Assembly: GCF_900176355.1 (NCBI RefSeq)
Contig: NZ_FWXI01000001.1
Coordinates: 310,001-374,000, forward strand
DNA length: 64,000 nucleotides
Direction of reading: 5' to 3'
Origin: Sporomusa malonica
Lineage (GTDB): Bacteria > Bacillota > Negativicutes > Sporomusales > Sporomusaceae
Shown here: piece after piece, positions 7,878 through 16,930 of the stretch
How the letters are laid out: each line of letters begins with the position of its first letter
Numbering within the stretch: the first letter of the stretch is position 1
Made by a program: the position numbers and the translations under genes
Notes under the pieces: generated by a model
What the model saw: the letters and a program-made list of their open reading frames with translations, nothing else
What the model was told of the DNA's origin: nothing
Databases searched by the model: none

Positions 7878-7900
7878 CCCCGCACCTCCAAGGTGCGGGG
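7878..7900. terminator. GC-rich hairpin after cheW, possible terminator
   Basis: CCCCGCACCT (7878-7887) pairs perfectly with AGGTGCGGGG (7891-7900) with a 3-nt loop. There is no U-tract after it on either side, so it may act as a pause or mRNA 3' end rather than a classic terminator. Confidence 0.4.
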
Positions 7901-8026
7901 TTAGTGCGTCTTATATAGTAATCGAGAGACTGAAAGGCTAGAACGAACATGAGATTTTTTGTTGTGTATTGACGAAATTGCGAGAATAATGTAGAATTGG
8001 CATAGAGTGAGATAGAGGGAATGAGC

Positions 8027-8479
8027 ATGAATCAACTTGATCGGCCGTTTATGGCGGAGAGTATCAAAAGTGTTGGGACGGCTGCAATGCTGTTGGCGTT
8101 AACTAGAACCATGGCAGATGAAGACTTTGTTAAAAAGATGCTTGCTGCTCAGGGCTATAAAGTTGTTGTGACTGAAGTGGGCGGAAATTCGGCATTATCC
8201 GAATTTCAGGGAAAGGTTACTAAGGCGGTACTTGGTGCTGCGCTTAATACTGGAATAATCTCTAAAACGCCAACAAACTACCACGCGTTGCTTCATGCGA
8301 CAGATGAAGCTAAGCGCGGAGTCATGGTCAACGTAGCCAGCAGTGCCAGTATCGCTGTCAAAATAGCCATTGTTCGAGATGACCAGTGGGTTGCGGTTGC
8401 TTTGTTCGGGGAATCGGCTATTCATCCGTTGACTAACCATGAACGAGCTGGGCTGGGAATTATGCACTTAGGCGTATAA
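8027..8479 (+). CDS. Divergent HutP-family protein
   Basis: A 150-residue homologue of the RNA-binding antiterminator HutP. It keeps the metal/histidine-ligand motif pattern: NYHALLHATDEA matches the HALYHxT motif of HutP, and NHERAGLGIMHLG matches the C-terminal His-Glu region. It differs in the stretch after the first motif (VMVNVASSAS replaces the usual GTxLRSxG). ATG at 8027 has GAGGGA 6 nt upstream. It is a paralogue of the canonical hutP at 37012 but is not beside hut genes; a CoA-transferase gene follows after a hairpin. It may sense a ligand other than histidine; this is inference. Confidence 0.75.
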   Translation: MNQLDRPFMAESIKSVGTAAMLLALTRTMADEDFVKKMLAAQGYKVVVTEVGGNSALSEFQGKVTKAVLGAALNTGIISKTPTNYHALLHATDEAKRGVMVNVASSASIAVKIAIVRDDQWVAVALFGESAIHPLTNHERAGLGIMHLGV

Positions 8480-8499
8480 AACTATATAAGAGTGAATGA

Positions 8500-8545
8500 G
8501 GGACAGAGTGGAATGTATATTCCATCTGTCCCTTTATGTTTTTAA
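8500..8545 (+). terminator. Terminator between hutP-like gene and CoA-transferase, preceded by spaced GAG triplets
   Basis: GGGACAGA-TGGAAT (8500-8514, one bulged G) pairs with ATTCCA-TCTGTCCC (8519-8532), followed by TTTATGTTTTT. Three GAG triplets at 8490, 8498 and 8506 are spaced 5 nt apart and run into the left arm. A HutP-like protein encoded immediately upstream makes this a candidate antitermination site, although known HutP sites use 4-nt spacers. Confidence 0.7.
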
Positions 8546-8588
8546 CCCTCTATACCACGGTAATTTATTGATAAGGGAGAGATCTATT

Positions 8589-9770
8589 GTGAAAGCACTT
8601 GAAGGAGTTCGGGTATTGGATTTAAGCCGGGTGTTGGCTGGTCCATACTGCACCATGATGTTAGCTGATTTCGGAGCAGATATTATAAAAATTGAACCAC
8701 CGCAGGTAGGAGATGATTCCAGGGCATTTGGGCCTTTTATTGGTAAGGAGAGCGCTTACTTTATGAGTCTGAACAGAAATAAACGCTCTATTACCTTGAA
8801 TTTTAAACGTAAGGAAGAGTGTGATCTATTTAAAGAATTAGTAAAACATGCTGATGTAGTTGTGGAGAATTATCGGCCTGGCACTATGGAAAAATTTGGG
8901 CTTGGTTATGAAGAACTAAAAAAGATTAATCCCAAGCTGATCTATGCTGCATGTTCTGGTTTTGGCCATACCGGGCCTTACCGTGATAAGCCTGCCTATG
9001 ATATCATCGTACAAGCCATGGGGGGAATTATGAGCATTACCGGTGCAGAAAACGGGGAGCCCACTCGTATTGGCGCCTCAGTAGGTGATGTTATTGCCGG
9101 TATGTTTACCGCATATGGCGTTATGCTTGCCATGTATCACCGGGAACGGACAGGCGAAGGGCAAAAAGTCGATGTTGGTATGCTGGATTGTCAGTTGGCT
9201 ATATTGGAAAATGCCATAGCCCGTTATGTTACATCTGGCGTGGTACCCGGACCGTTAGGCAACCGTCATCCTTCTATTACGCCTTTCGCATCCTATACCG
9301 CCGAGGACGGTTTTATTATTGTCGGCGCTGGTAATGATCGCCTGTGGGAGCGTCTGTGTAATATTCTAGGCCGTTCAGATCTAATAAAAGATGCCCGCTT
9401 TGATACTAATTCTAATCGTACCGCTAATGCCAAAGAATTGGGTAACATCCTCAATGAAATCTTTAAGGTTAAGACAATTAATGAGTGGCTTGAGATTCTA
9501 GAGGAGGCAGGGTTGCCTTGCGCCCCGATAAACACCATTGATAAGATCGTCAATGACCCTCATATTAAGGCCAGAGAGATGATTGTAGAAGTAGAACATC
9601 CGGTAGCAGGCAGTCTTAAAATGCCTGGCGTACCTGTTAAAATGTCAGCTACTCCCGGATCTGTCGAAACCCATGCGCCGCTCTTAGGGCAGCATACCAG
9701 TGAAATATTACAGGAAATACTCGGTTGGGATCAAGCTCAAGTTGATGAATTTTTTAACAACAAAAGCTGA
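8589..9770 (+). CDS. CaiB/BaiF family CoA-transferase
   Basis: A 393-residue class III CoA-transferase, which moves CoA between carboxylic acids. It opens with ALEGVRVLDLSRVLAGPYCTM and shows the family segments ADFGADIIKIEPP, NRNKRSITLNFK, the catalytic-aspartate region MLDCQLAILENA, and DPHIKAREM near the end. The GTG at 8589 with AAGGGAGAG upstream is the supported start; the open frame upstream is not part of the protein. The substrate cannot be told from sequence. It may be controlled by the hairpin at 8500 and the upstream HutP-like protein. Confidence 0.92.
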   Translation: MKALEGVRVLDLSRVLAGPYCTMMLADFGADIIKIEPPQVGDDSRAFGPFIGKESAYFMSLNRNKRSITLNFKRKEECDLFKELVKHADVVVENYRPGTMEKFGLGYEELKKINPKLIYAACSGFGHTGPYRDKPAYDIIVQAMGGIMSITGAENGEPTRIGASVGDVIAGMFTAYGVMLAMYHRERTGEGQKVDVGMLDCQLAILENAIARYVTSGVVPGPLGNRHPSITPFASYTAEDGFIIVGAGNDRLWERLCNILGRSDLIKDARFDTNSNRTANAKELGNILNEIFKVKTINEWLEILEEAGLPCAPINTIDKIVNDPHIKAREMIVEVEHPVAGSLKMPGVPVKMSATPGSVETHAPLLGQHTSEILQEILGWDQAQVDEFFNNKS

Positions 9771-9795
9771 TTAGCTGCCAGATGACAAGGAATTC

Positions 9796-9828
9796 AAAAG
9801 CTCCCGGATTACTCGGGAGCTTTTTGAT
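9796..9828 (+). terminator. Intrinsic terminator after CoA-transferase
   Basis: AAAAGCTCCCG (9796-9806) pairs with CGGGAGCTTTT (9814-9824) and continues into a T-run. Confidence 0.9.
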
Positions 9829-9902
9829 TATTAAAAAACACATATTGTCATATTTCCACAAGCATGACATAATTAGGTAAACTAGCCACGAGGTGATCGG
9901 TA

Positions 9903-11891
9903 TTGAGTACAAAATATAAACTGGCCGCAGGTTATGTTTTAATTGTTGTTGTGGTTCTAATCTCGGGCTTACTTAGTTATGGTGATTTCGTAGAACTTGA
10001 GCAGAATGTTGATCAAATCCAAGTAAATCATATGCCGAGTGTGGAGGCATTGGGCCGGATGAGTATTACGGCCTCTGCGATTCAACGCCTGTTATATGAC
10101 CTGACAACTGAGCAGGATAGCCTGAAAATTGAAGAAGCACGCCGAAAATCACTGGATATTATGACTGAAGTCAATTCCCGGCATATGATTTATAGTTTAC
10201 GATATATCAGTAGTTTGGAAGAACAGAGACTGTTTGATGAGGTTAAAAAAGCCTGGGATAAATTTTTACCTGAAGCAAAAGCAATAGCATCAGATCCCTG
10301 GTCGGCAGCACGCTGGAACGATTCGACGCAGTTGAGCCAGTTGATGGGGTATTGGCAGCAAATTGATGAGAAGATCATGTCCCTTATTGAATACAATGCC
10401 GCAGAGTCTAACAAAGCCACTAAGGATTCGGCAGAATTGGTAAGAGCAGTCAAGGGAAAATATTTGGCCGGTGCATCAGTTGTTATTATACTCATATTAA
10501 TTATCTGGATTGTAACCTCCAGAATTATTACCCGGTCAGAAGAGCGGTTGTACAGGTATGCGTATTATGATAGCTTGACAGGTCTCCCGAACGCTAGCCA
10601 CTTCAGTGAAAACGTGTCTGTTGCATTGGCCAAGAAAGAATTGGTTAGGGGCGGATTATTCTATATTGATCTTGATAACTTTAAACTTATTAATGATTCG
10701 TATGGCCATGACTGGGGTAATTTAGTCCTGATTGCCCTGGTAAAGCGGGTTGAACAGGTTATGCCGCCGAACGGGATTTTTGCTCGCTTAGGCGGTGATG
10801 AATTTGCGATATCGCTGCCAGGCGTTTCTCAGGAAGAGGCGGTTGCATTTGCTAAAAAGATTGTAGCTGTGATGCACGAACCTTTTGAAATTAAAAATAC
10901 CTTGTTTTTTACTACGACAAGCATTGGGGTTGTGTTATATCCTGAACATGGCAGGGATGTTGCCGGATTGCTGCGTAAGGCAGATATGGCTATGTACCGG
11001 GCTAAAGAATCAGGAAAGAACAGTTTTTGTCTGTTCGACAGCTTTATGGAGGCCGTGGTCATGGAGAGACTCGCGATAGAGAGCGGTCTTAGGCAGGCGC
11101 TTGTCAATAATGAACTGGCGCTGCACTATCAGCCAATTATTAATTTGGCAGATAACCAGGTCACAGGATTTGAGGCATTGCTCCGCTGGAATAGTAAGGA
11201 CCTTGGTTCTGTGCCACCGCTAAAGTTTATTCCGGTAGCTGAAAGTACCGGAATGATTATTCCTATTGGTGAATGGGTCATAAGGCAGGCGTGCGGGTTT
11301 ATTAAGAAATTGCATGAGGCCGGCTATGCGGATTTGAAGATTGCAGTAAACATTTCGGTTAACCAGTTGGTTGTGGGCAACGTAATTGAGAATGTTAAAG
11401 AAACTCTGCAGGAGTTTCAGCTTGAACCCTGGCTCTTGGAGCTGGAGATAACCGAATCCATTTTAATGGAGTCCTCGGGAACAAGCCTCAAACAGCTTGA
11501 CGAGCTTGCCACCATGGGTGTAAGTCTGGCGTTAGATGATTTTGGCACTGGGTATTCCTCGCTGACGTATTTGCGGCAATTGCCTATCTGTACACTAAAG
11601 TTGGATAAAACTTTCGTAGATAATCTGCCGCAAGTGAATAATACCGCGACTAGGGCCATTGTTGAAGGTATTATTACCATGGCTCATAAGCTTGGGCTGA
11701 TTGTTGTTGCCGAAGGTGTTGAAACAGGGGAGCAACTGAGTTATCTGTATCACCATAGCTGTGATTTTGCTCAGGGCTATTACATTAGCAGGCCTATACC
11801 GGAGAATGAGGTTAATGTTTGGCTTATCAATCGAAAATTTCTGAATAATAACGCTTGCCAAAATAGTGAACTTATGTTATTATCTAAGTAA
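9903..11891 (+). CDS. Membrane GGDEF-EAL protein (c-di-GMP turnover) with periplasmic four-helix sensor
   Basis: A 662-residue signalling protein. Two membrane helices (about 8-26 and 188-206) flank an all-helical extracytoplasmic region resembling the four-helix-bundle sensor of chemoreceptors. The GGDEF domain (about 220-380) has the intact motif RLGGDEFAI, indicating diguanylate cyclase ability, without an evident RxxD inhibitory site. The EAL domain (about 395-650) keeps FEALLRWN, ELEITES, DDFGTGYSSL and AEGVET, indicating phosphodiesterase capacity. Start is a TTG with GAGGTGATC upstream. Related in domain plan to the protein at 26032. Confidence 0.93.
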   Translation: MSTKYKLAAGYVLIVVVVLISGLLSYGDFVELEQNVDQIQVNHMPSVEALGRMSITASAIQRLLYDLTTEQDSLKIEEARRKSLDIMTEVNSRHMIYSLRYISSLEEQRLFDEVKKAWDKFLPEAKAIASDPWSAARWNDSTQLSQLMGYWQQIDEKIMSLIEYNAAESNKATKDSAELVRAVKGKYLAGASVVIILILIIWIVTSRIITRSEERLYRYAYYDSLTGLPNASHFSENVSVALAKKELVRGGLFYIDLDNFKLINDSYGHDWGNLVLIALVKRVEQVMPPNGIFARLGGDEFAISLPGVSQEEAVAFAKKIVAVMHEPFEIKNTLFFTTTSIGVVLYPEHGRDVAGLLRKADMAMYRAKESGKNSFCLFDSFMEAVVMERLAIESGLRQALVNNELALHYQPIINLADNQVTGFEALLRWNSKDLGSVPPLKFIPVAESTGMIIPIGEWVIRQACGFIKKLHEAGYADLKIAVNISVNQLVVGNVIENVKETLQEFQLEPWLLELEITESILMESSGTSLKQLDELATMGVSLALDDFGTGYSSLTYLRQLPICTLKLDKTFVDNLPQVNNTATRAIVEGIITMAHKLGLIVVAEGVETGEQLSYLYHHSCDFAQGYYISRPIPENEVNVWLINRKFLNNNACQNSELMLLSK

Positions 11892-12193
11892 GCACCATCC
11901 TTATAGCGCCGTAGATTCAACCCAGTGCAGTAGGTAGGAAACTTTCCGTTTTCCGTTTGTTGCAAATAGGTTCGTTAATCTGGCAGGGTAGTGTTTTTTG
12001 TTTACCCAAAAAGTATTTAAACCGCGTTTGTTCCATCCAAGGTACGTGAATTGCAGGTGTACGAATAATTATCCAGTTTCGGGAAGTAAGTGGTGTAAAT
12101 CTGGTAAGTATCGTGTGTCATGAATGCTATAGGGATGGGCGCTCTGGTTAAGAGGGGAAGGCTTTAGGAGCCTTCCCCTCTATTATTGTATCT
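11892..12193. other. Intergenic stretch without a recognised gene
   Basis: Between the GGDEF-EAL gene and the convergent LUD gene. Apart from the terminator at 12151 I see no coding frame with a ribosome-binding site and no riboswitch or RNA I can name. Confidence 0.5.
12151..12186. terminator. Bidirectional terminator between convergent genes
   Basis: AGAGGGGAAGGCT (12151-12163) pairs perfectly with AGCCTTCCCCTCT (12169-12181), followed on the + strand by ATTATTGTATCTTT. Confidence 0.8.
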
Positions 12194-12817
12194 TTAATAT
12201 CCTAATTCTTCGCCAACCACCCAGACATGAATATCTGATGCCGGCGGACGCTTGTGAATGATGGTAGTAACATTGCAAAGCCGCGTTGGGCCTTGGCAAT
12301 CCACACAGTAACCGGTTTTTACACAGGGATTAGGGCGATTTAGGCGTTTGTTGTTAAGTGGTGCTGCTGTCGTCCGGATACGCTCTTGTGCCTCATTCAG
12401 GGTATCTACAATTTTGTTAACGCCTGCAAGAATAATAACCTTTTTGGGGCCAAATATCATTGCCGCAACCCTGTTTCCGGTCGCATCGGTATTGACTAGG
12501 CGGCCATCTTCTGTGATCGCATTGGTGCTTGTCAAAAACACGTCGCAGGTAAGCTGCTTACGGCGTATGTCCAATACTTCCTCTGGGCTTAAGCCGGGTT
12601 TATGATGGCAAAAAACCGTATTCCCACGTGCCTCTAACTTTTCAACTAACTCAAGCTGAATCAATGTCCAAGAACCACCAATCCCAACCGTTGCATTTGC
12701 TGGAATTGCGGAAAAGAGTTGTTCCAAAGCCTCTTGAGCAGTCTGAAAATACGCAGAAGCGAATCTGTTTTTTTGTAAAGCCTCAACTGTTTTTAAGGCA
12801 AGTGTCTCATTATGCAT
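12194..12817 (-). CDS. LUD-domain protein (lactate-utilisation LutC/YkgG-type family)
   Basis: A 207-residue protein of the LUD (DUF162) family. Features are VGIGGSWTLIQLELVEKL, VFLTSTNAITEDGRLVN and VIILAGVNKIVD, with a C-terminal part containing CVKTGYCVDC and RLCNVTTI cysteines. Stand-alone members of this type are common in anaerobes and their reaction is unknown; LutC itself is part of a lactate oxidation complex. GGGAGGAATACAAG precedes the ATG. It is divergent from the LysR gene at 12958, which may regulate it. Confidence 0.88.
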   Translation of the reverse strand: MHNETLALKTVEALQKNRFASAYFQTAQEALEQLFSAIPANATVGIGGSWTLIQLELVEKLEARGNTVFCHHKPGLSPEEVLDIRRKQLTCDVFLTSTNAITEDGRLVNTDATGNRVAAMIFGPKKVIILAGVNKIVDTLNEAQERIRTTAAPLNNKRLNRPNPCVKTGYCVDCQGPTRLCNVTTIIHKRPPASDIHVWVVGEELGY

Positions 12818-12957
12818 CTTGTATTCCTCCCTAAATATAGCGATATTTATTGGTGTTCTGTAGTTGTTGATATGTTTAATGTATCATGGTATGATAATAT
12901 TTGTAAAATTAATTGTAAAAATATATACTATATAAAATTTTTATCGAGAGGATTGTC

Positions 12958-13851
12958 ATGGAATTTAGGCAACTACAATCACTGATTGCTATAACGAAAA
13001 AGGGCAGCTTTGCACAGGCGGCAGAGTTTTTGGGTTATACACAGCCTACCCTAACAACCCATATTCAATCCTTAGAAAAAGAGCTAAATGTCAAATTATT
13101 TGATCGTCTTGGTCATCGCGTCCGCTTAACCCGAGAGGGAGAATGTTTTCTAGGATATGCAGAACGAATCCTCAAACTTACCGAAGAAGCTGCCGACGCA
13201 GTATCTGCCGAAAAAACGCCATATAGCAAAATTATCATTGGGGCAAGTGAAACTTTTTCGGTGGTTCGACTTCCTGGATTACTCAAGGAGTTTCGCCAAG
13301 AGCATCCAAGTATTCATATTGAATTAAATTTTGGTGATATTGCTAAGTTTCATGATGACTTAAAAAATAATGTCATCGATATAGCGTTTATTTTTTCGGG
13401 TAAAGTCCCATACCCTGATCTCACTGCAGAAATACTATGCCCAGAGACTATGGTATTTATCGCTTCTCCTGAGCATTCTTTGGCACAACAGACTGAGATT
13501 GAGGTATCAGATTTTGCGATAGAAGATTTCATTGTACCTCAAGCAGGGTGTGCTTATAGAGCATTCATTGATGATTTATTAAACAGTAACAATATACTGC
13601 CCAGGTCATTTATGAAAGTGAAAAATATTGAGGCAATTAAGCAGTTTGTAATAAGTGGACTGGGTCTTGCTATTTTGCCAAGGATTTATGTAGAAAAAGA
13701 ATTAGCGAATAATCTTTTGATTGAGCTGCCTTGGCCGAACCCCAATGGTGGGATGTATACCCAAATTATTTACCATAAAGACAAATGGCTATCTCCAACA
13801 TTAGAAAATTTTCTACAGTCAACTCGACGTAAGTTTGCCGACAAGAACTGA
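12958..13851 (+). CDS. LysR-family transcriptional regulator
   Basis: A 297-residue LysR regulator: N-terminal winged helix-turn-helix with FAQAAEFLGYTQPTLTTHIQSL, a linker helix, then a substrate-binding domain beginning around residue 90 (IIIGASETFSVVRLPGLL). The length is typical. It is divergent from the LUD gene with about 140 bp between them, the usual LysR target arrangement. The inducer is unknown. Confidence 0.93.
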   Translation: MEFRQLQSLIAITKKGSFAQAAEFLGYTQPTLTTHIQSLEKELNVKLFDRLGHRVRLTREGECFLGYAERILKLTEEAADAVSAEKTPYSKIIIGASETFSVVRLPGLLKEFRQEHPSIHIELNFGDIAKFHDDLKNNVIDIAFIFSGKVPYPDLTAEILCPETMVFIASPEHSLAQQTEIEVSDFAIEDFIVPQAGCAYRAFIDDLLNSNNILPRSFMKVKNIEAIKQFVISGLGLAILPRIYVEKELANNLLIELPWPNPNGGMYTQIIYHKDKWLSPTLENFLQSTRRKFADKN

Positions 13852-13890
13852 AAGCCGCTAAACTCTCGAAGGAGGTTAGCGGCTTTCAGA
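13849..13890. terminator. Hairpin between convergent lysR and EFR1 genes
   Basis: CTGAAAGCCGCTAA pairs with TTAGCGGCTTTCAG in a perfect 14-bp stem that includes the lysR stop codon. No strong U-tract follows, but it likely ends transcription from both sides. Confidence 0.65.
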
Positions 13891-13944
13891 GATGGTTTTT
13901 CAAGATGAATATTCTAGAGCTGGTGGCAATTTGCCGTTAGTCTA

Positions 13945-14979
13945 CTATTTGTGAATATCATTAAGGGAAACCCCTGGTGCTTTGTAGCGTCTAAAATACT
14001 TTGTATGCGATAGGCCGGCCAGCAACGCCGCAACAGGCTTTATTCGCAGAACATGGTGCAGTATCCAGCACACAAGCGCTACACTGATAAGTGTATAGAG
14101 ATATTGTACCGCGAACTGGATTATTCCGGGTGGATTTGTCATTAATACATAACCAATCTTACCAGTTATCCAAGTAGTTACTGGGAATGAGAGCACATAA
14201 GAAAAGAGAAAGACTGTTAGCGGACTAACCTGAATTGCTTTTTGCGGACAATAATTCATACAGGCCATACAACTGTCGCATGAATATGTCCAATGTGGTT
14301 TATTGCCTAGCATTTTTATCGATTGTTTTGGACAGATTTTTTGGCACAACCTACAGCCGTTACATGTGTTTGAGGCAAAGAAGAGCTTAGATAAAACTAA
14401 TTGCGCAATAATTAAATACATAAAAGAGATACGTGCTAGCAAAATTCCAAGGATAAGAGGAATAAAACCACTGTAAAATGAATGCCCTGATAATACTGTA
14501 TTGGCAATCCTTGTTACTTTTGCTTCCCCTTTAGCTGATATAACCCGGACATTCTCATCAGTTAAACCCCAGTGAACGGCTGTCCAATTAGAGGGCATAT
14601 CAACAGCCGCTACTCCTTTTACTTTGTATCCTCTCAACAAGAGGAGTAGAGCAATAAGATATCCTGCCGTTCCCTCCATTCCCGGTAATGACAAGCCAAG
14701 TATTCTTGTACCCGCCCGCGTCGGCAGCAGTACTACATGAGTACCGTTGCCTTTTGGCAGCCGAAATATATGCTTCATCATTAACCAAGGAGCCGTAAAT
14801 CCATGGGTAGGGTAACTGAAAACTAATAAATTATTTTCTCCGATACGAAAGTCTGCTGGTTTTTCTCTTACTTGATAAAGCTCGGTTTTAACTTTATCAA
14901 CAGACGCTAAAAACCAGTTTGCAACTTTATAAGAGTTGCCTGTTCCTGTCATAAAGAATGCAATTATTTTAGTGTACAA
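13945..14979 (-). CDS. EFR1-type flavodoxin-ferredoxin membrane protein
   Basis: About 344 residues. The N-terminal part is flavodoxin-like, with the FMN-phosphate loop MTGTGNSYKVA and VFSYPTHGFTAPWLM. Hydrophobic segments follow around residues 170-200. Then come two [4Fe-4S] motifs, CNGCRLCQKICPKQS and CDSCMACMNYCPQKA, and two to three further membrane segments. This matches the EFR1 family of membrane-linked electron carriers whose redox partners are mostly unknown. Start: the frame opens at a GTG that overlaps GAGGTG, so the TTG three codons later (14979) is preferred. It is divergent from the ABC importer genes at 15218. Confidence 0.85.
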   Translation of the reverse strand: MYTKIIAFFMTGTGNSYKVANWFLASVDKVKTELYQVREKPADFRIGENNLLVFSYPTHGFTAPWLMMKHIFRLPKGNGTHVVLLPTRAGTRILGLSLPGMEGTAGYLIALLLLLRGYKVKGVAAVDMPSNWTAVHWGLTDENVRVISAKGEAKVTRIANTVLSGHSFYSGFIPLILGILLARISFMYLIIAQLVLSKLFFASNTCNGCRLCQKICPKQSIKMLGNKPHWTYSCDSCMACMNYCPQKAIQVSPLTVFLFSYVLSFPVTTWITGKIGYVLMTNPPGIIQFAVQYLYTLISVALVCWILHHVLRIKPVAALLAGLSHTKYFRRYKAPGVSLNDIHK

Positions 14980-15217
14980 GCTACTCACCTCGCTATTATT
15001 ATATAATAATTCAGCAATCGTTGTTATAATGTTTTACCAGATAATAACAAATCATATACTCTTTAAGACAAAAATCCCAAGGAATTTCGTTAGAGGTAAG
15101 AGAACTGTAATTGTCGAATTATATTTATTGAAATATTCTATGAGGCAGTTAGTAAAAACTAAGCTTCCTTAAAGAAGGATGAGGAACAACCACTCTAAAA
15201 TGAAAAGAGGAGAAACA

Positions 15218-16171
15218 ATGAAAAGATCAATCAGTATACTCATTATCTCGATGCTGCTGCTTGGTTTAGCAGGTTGCGCCAGCAACAAGCAGGAAAGCTC
15301 AGGGCAAAAACAGGTTCAACTACAGAATATTAATCTTGGGCTTATGCCTGATGTAGATTCTATTCCTTTTATCATCGCACAAGAGAAGGGATATTTTAAA
15401 GAAGAAGGTTTAACAGTAACCCTGAAACATTTTAAAAGTGCTATGGAGCGCGACAGTGCGCTTCAAAGCGGCAACTTGGACGGAGCTGTCTCTGATATGT
15501 TGGCCGAGGCCTTTGCCAAGGCTGGCGGATTTGATACGGTTATTACCTCTTTGACAACTGGAAGCTATAAGCTGGTTGTGAACAAAGATGAGAAAGCCGC
15601 ATCAATCCAGGACTTGAAGGGCAAAGATGTGGCGATTTCTAAGAATACGATTATTGACTATGTAACAGATAAAGTTGTGACCGAGGGTGGCTTAACCTCT
15701 GCCGATATCAATAAAGTTGTTATCCCTCAGATTCCGGCCCGCTTGGAAATGCTGCAAAACGGCAAGATTGCCGCAGCAACTTTGCCAGACCCTTTGGCAA
15801 CAATTGCTGTTAAAAATGGCGCAAAGGTGATAAAGACTTCAGAACAATTGGGGCTAAACCCGGGAGTTTTGCTATTTACTACCAAGGCTGTGAAAGAAAA
15901 AGAGAAAGAAATTCAGGCCATGTATCGAGCTTATAGCAAAGCGGTTGATTATTTATCGCGCGAGCCAATGGACAATTATATTGACCTGCTAATCGAAAAA
16001 GGCGGTTTTCCTAAAGACGTTAAAGGGGTGCTAGTGCTGCCACAATATAAAAAAGCGGCAGCACCTCAGCAAAAAGATGTTGATGATGTTGTAGCCTGGC
16101 TCCAGGCAAGACAGCTGATTCAGAAGAAGTATTTGTATACAGACTTGGTCGATACCCGGTTTGTAAGATAG
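15218..16171 (+). CDS. ABC transporter substrate-binding lipoprotein (NMT1/SsuA-like)
   Basis: A 317-residue lipoprotein with signal peptide and lipobox LLGLAGCAS (lipidated Cys about residue 20). The mature part is of the NMT1/THI5-like type: NLGLMPDVDSIPFIIAQEKG, YFKEEGLTVTLKHF, and IPARLEMLQNGKIAAATLPDP. Such proteins feed NitT/TauT-type importers for nitrate, sulfonates, thiamine precursors or similar compounds; the ligand is not evident. ATG at 15218 follows AGAGGAG. It is first in a three-gene operon with its ATPase and permease. Confidence 0.9.
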   Translation: MKRSISILIISMLLLGLAGCASNKQESSGQKQVQLQNINLGLMPDVDSIPFIIAQEKGYFKEEGLTVTLKHFKSAMERDSALQSGNLDGAVSDMLAEAFAKAGGFDTVITSLTTGSYKLVVNKDEKAASIQDLKGKDVAISKNTIIDYVTDKVVTEGGLTSADINKVVIPQIPARLEMLQNGKIAAATLPDPLATIAVKNGAKVIKTSEQLGLNPGVLLFTTKAVKEKEKEIQAMYRAYSKAVDYLSREPMDNYIDLLIEKGGFPKDVKGVLVLPQYKKAAAPQQKDVDDVVAWLQARQLIQKKYLYTDLVDTRFVR

Positions 16172-16177
16172 CTAGTT

Positions 16178-16930
16178 ATGATTCGAATTAAAGATTTGAC
16201 CATGACTTACGAATCTGGAGGGGCCTGCTACGATGCTCTCAGAGATATTAGCCTGGAGCTTTCCGCAGGAGAAACCTGTGCGATCATTGGCCCTTCAGGC
16301 TGCGGTAAATCAACACTGTTAAAAATACTGGCCGGAATTATTACAGACTTTGACGGAACTGTTGAAATTAATGGGCAGCCTGTTATGCCCAAACAGCAAA
16401 TCATTGGCTTTATTCCTCAAAATTACGGTCTGCTGCCATGGAAGAATGTATATGAAAACATTCGCCTAGGCGTAAAGATAAAGCATAAGAAGCATCATGA
16501 GCAAGAAGAACACTTAGCTTCGATGGTTCAACTGCTGGGTCTAGGTGGTTTGGAATACCGGTTTCCAGGGGAGTTAAGCGGTGGTCAGCAGCAACGGGTT
16601 GCTTTGGCTCGAGCCTTTCTTTTAAAGCCTGATTTGCTATTGATGGATGAACCATTTTCCGCCTTGGACGCAATGACCAGGGAGGAGATACAGAATGTAT
16701 TTTTAAGTGTTTGGAGAAAACATTCGGTTTCAACCATCCTCGTCACCCATCATATGGAGGAGGCCGTTTATTTAGGCCGGAAAATTGTAATTCTATCTGC
16801 TGCTCCTGGGAAGGTCAGTAAAATAGTGGACAATCCTCTATTCGGAGTAGATGATGTTCGAAATCATAAGGATTTTTTTCAGCTATGTGTAGAGCTGCGC
16901 AAGATGATAAAAGAGGATTGGTCAATGTGA
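16178..16930 (+). CDS. ABC transporter ATP-binding protein (NitT/TauT type)
   Basis: A 250-residue ATPase with Walker A GPSGCGKST, Q-loop region FIPQNYGLLPWKNV, signature LSGGQQQRVALARA, Walker B LLLMDEPFSALD and the switch histidine in LVTHHMEEA. Starts 7 nt after the binding-protein stop and ends overlapping the permease start. Confidence 0.95.
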   Translation: MIRIKDLTMTYESGGACYDALRDISLELSAGETCAIIGPSGCGKSTLLKILAGIITDFDGTVEINGQPVMPKQQIIGFIPQNYGLLPWKNVYENIRLGVKIKHKKHHEQEEHLASMVQLLGLGGLEYRFPGELSGGQQQRVALARAFLLKPDLLLMDEPFSALDAMTREEIQNVFLSVWRKHSVSTILVTHHMEEAVYLGRKIVILSAAPGKVSKIVDNPLFGVDDVRNHKDFFQLCVELRKMIKEDWSM

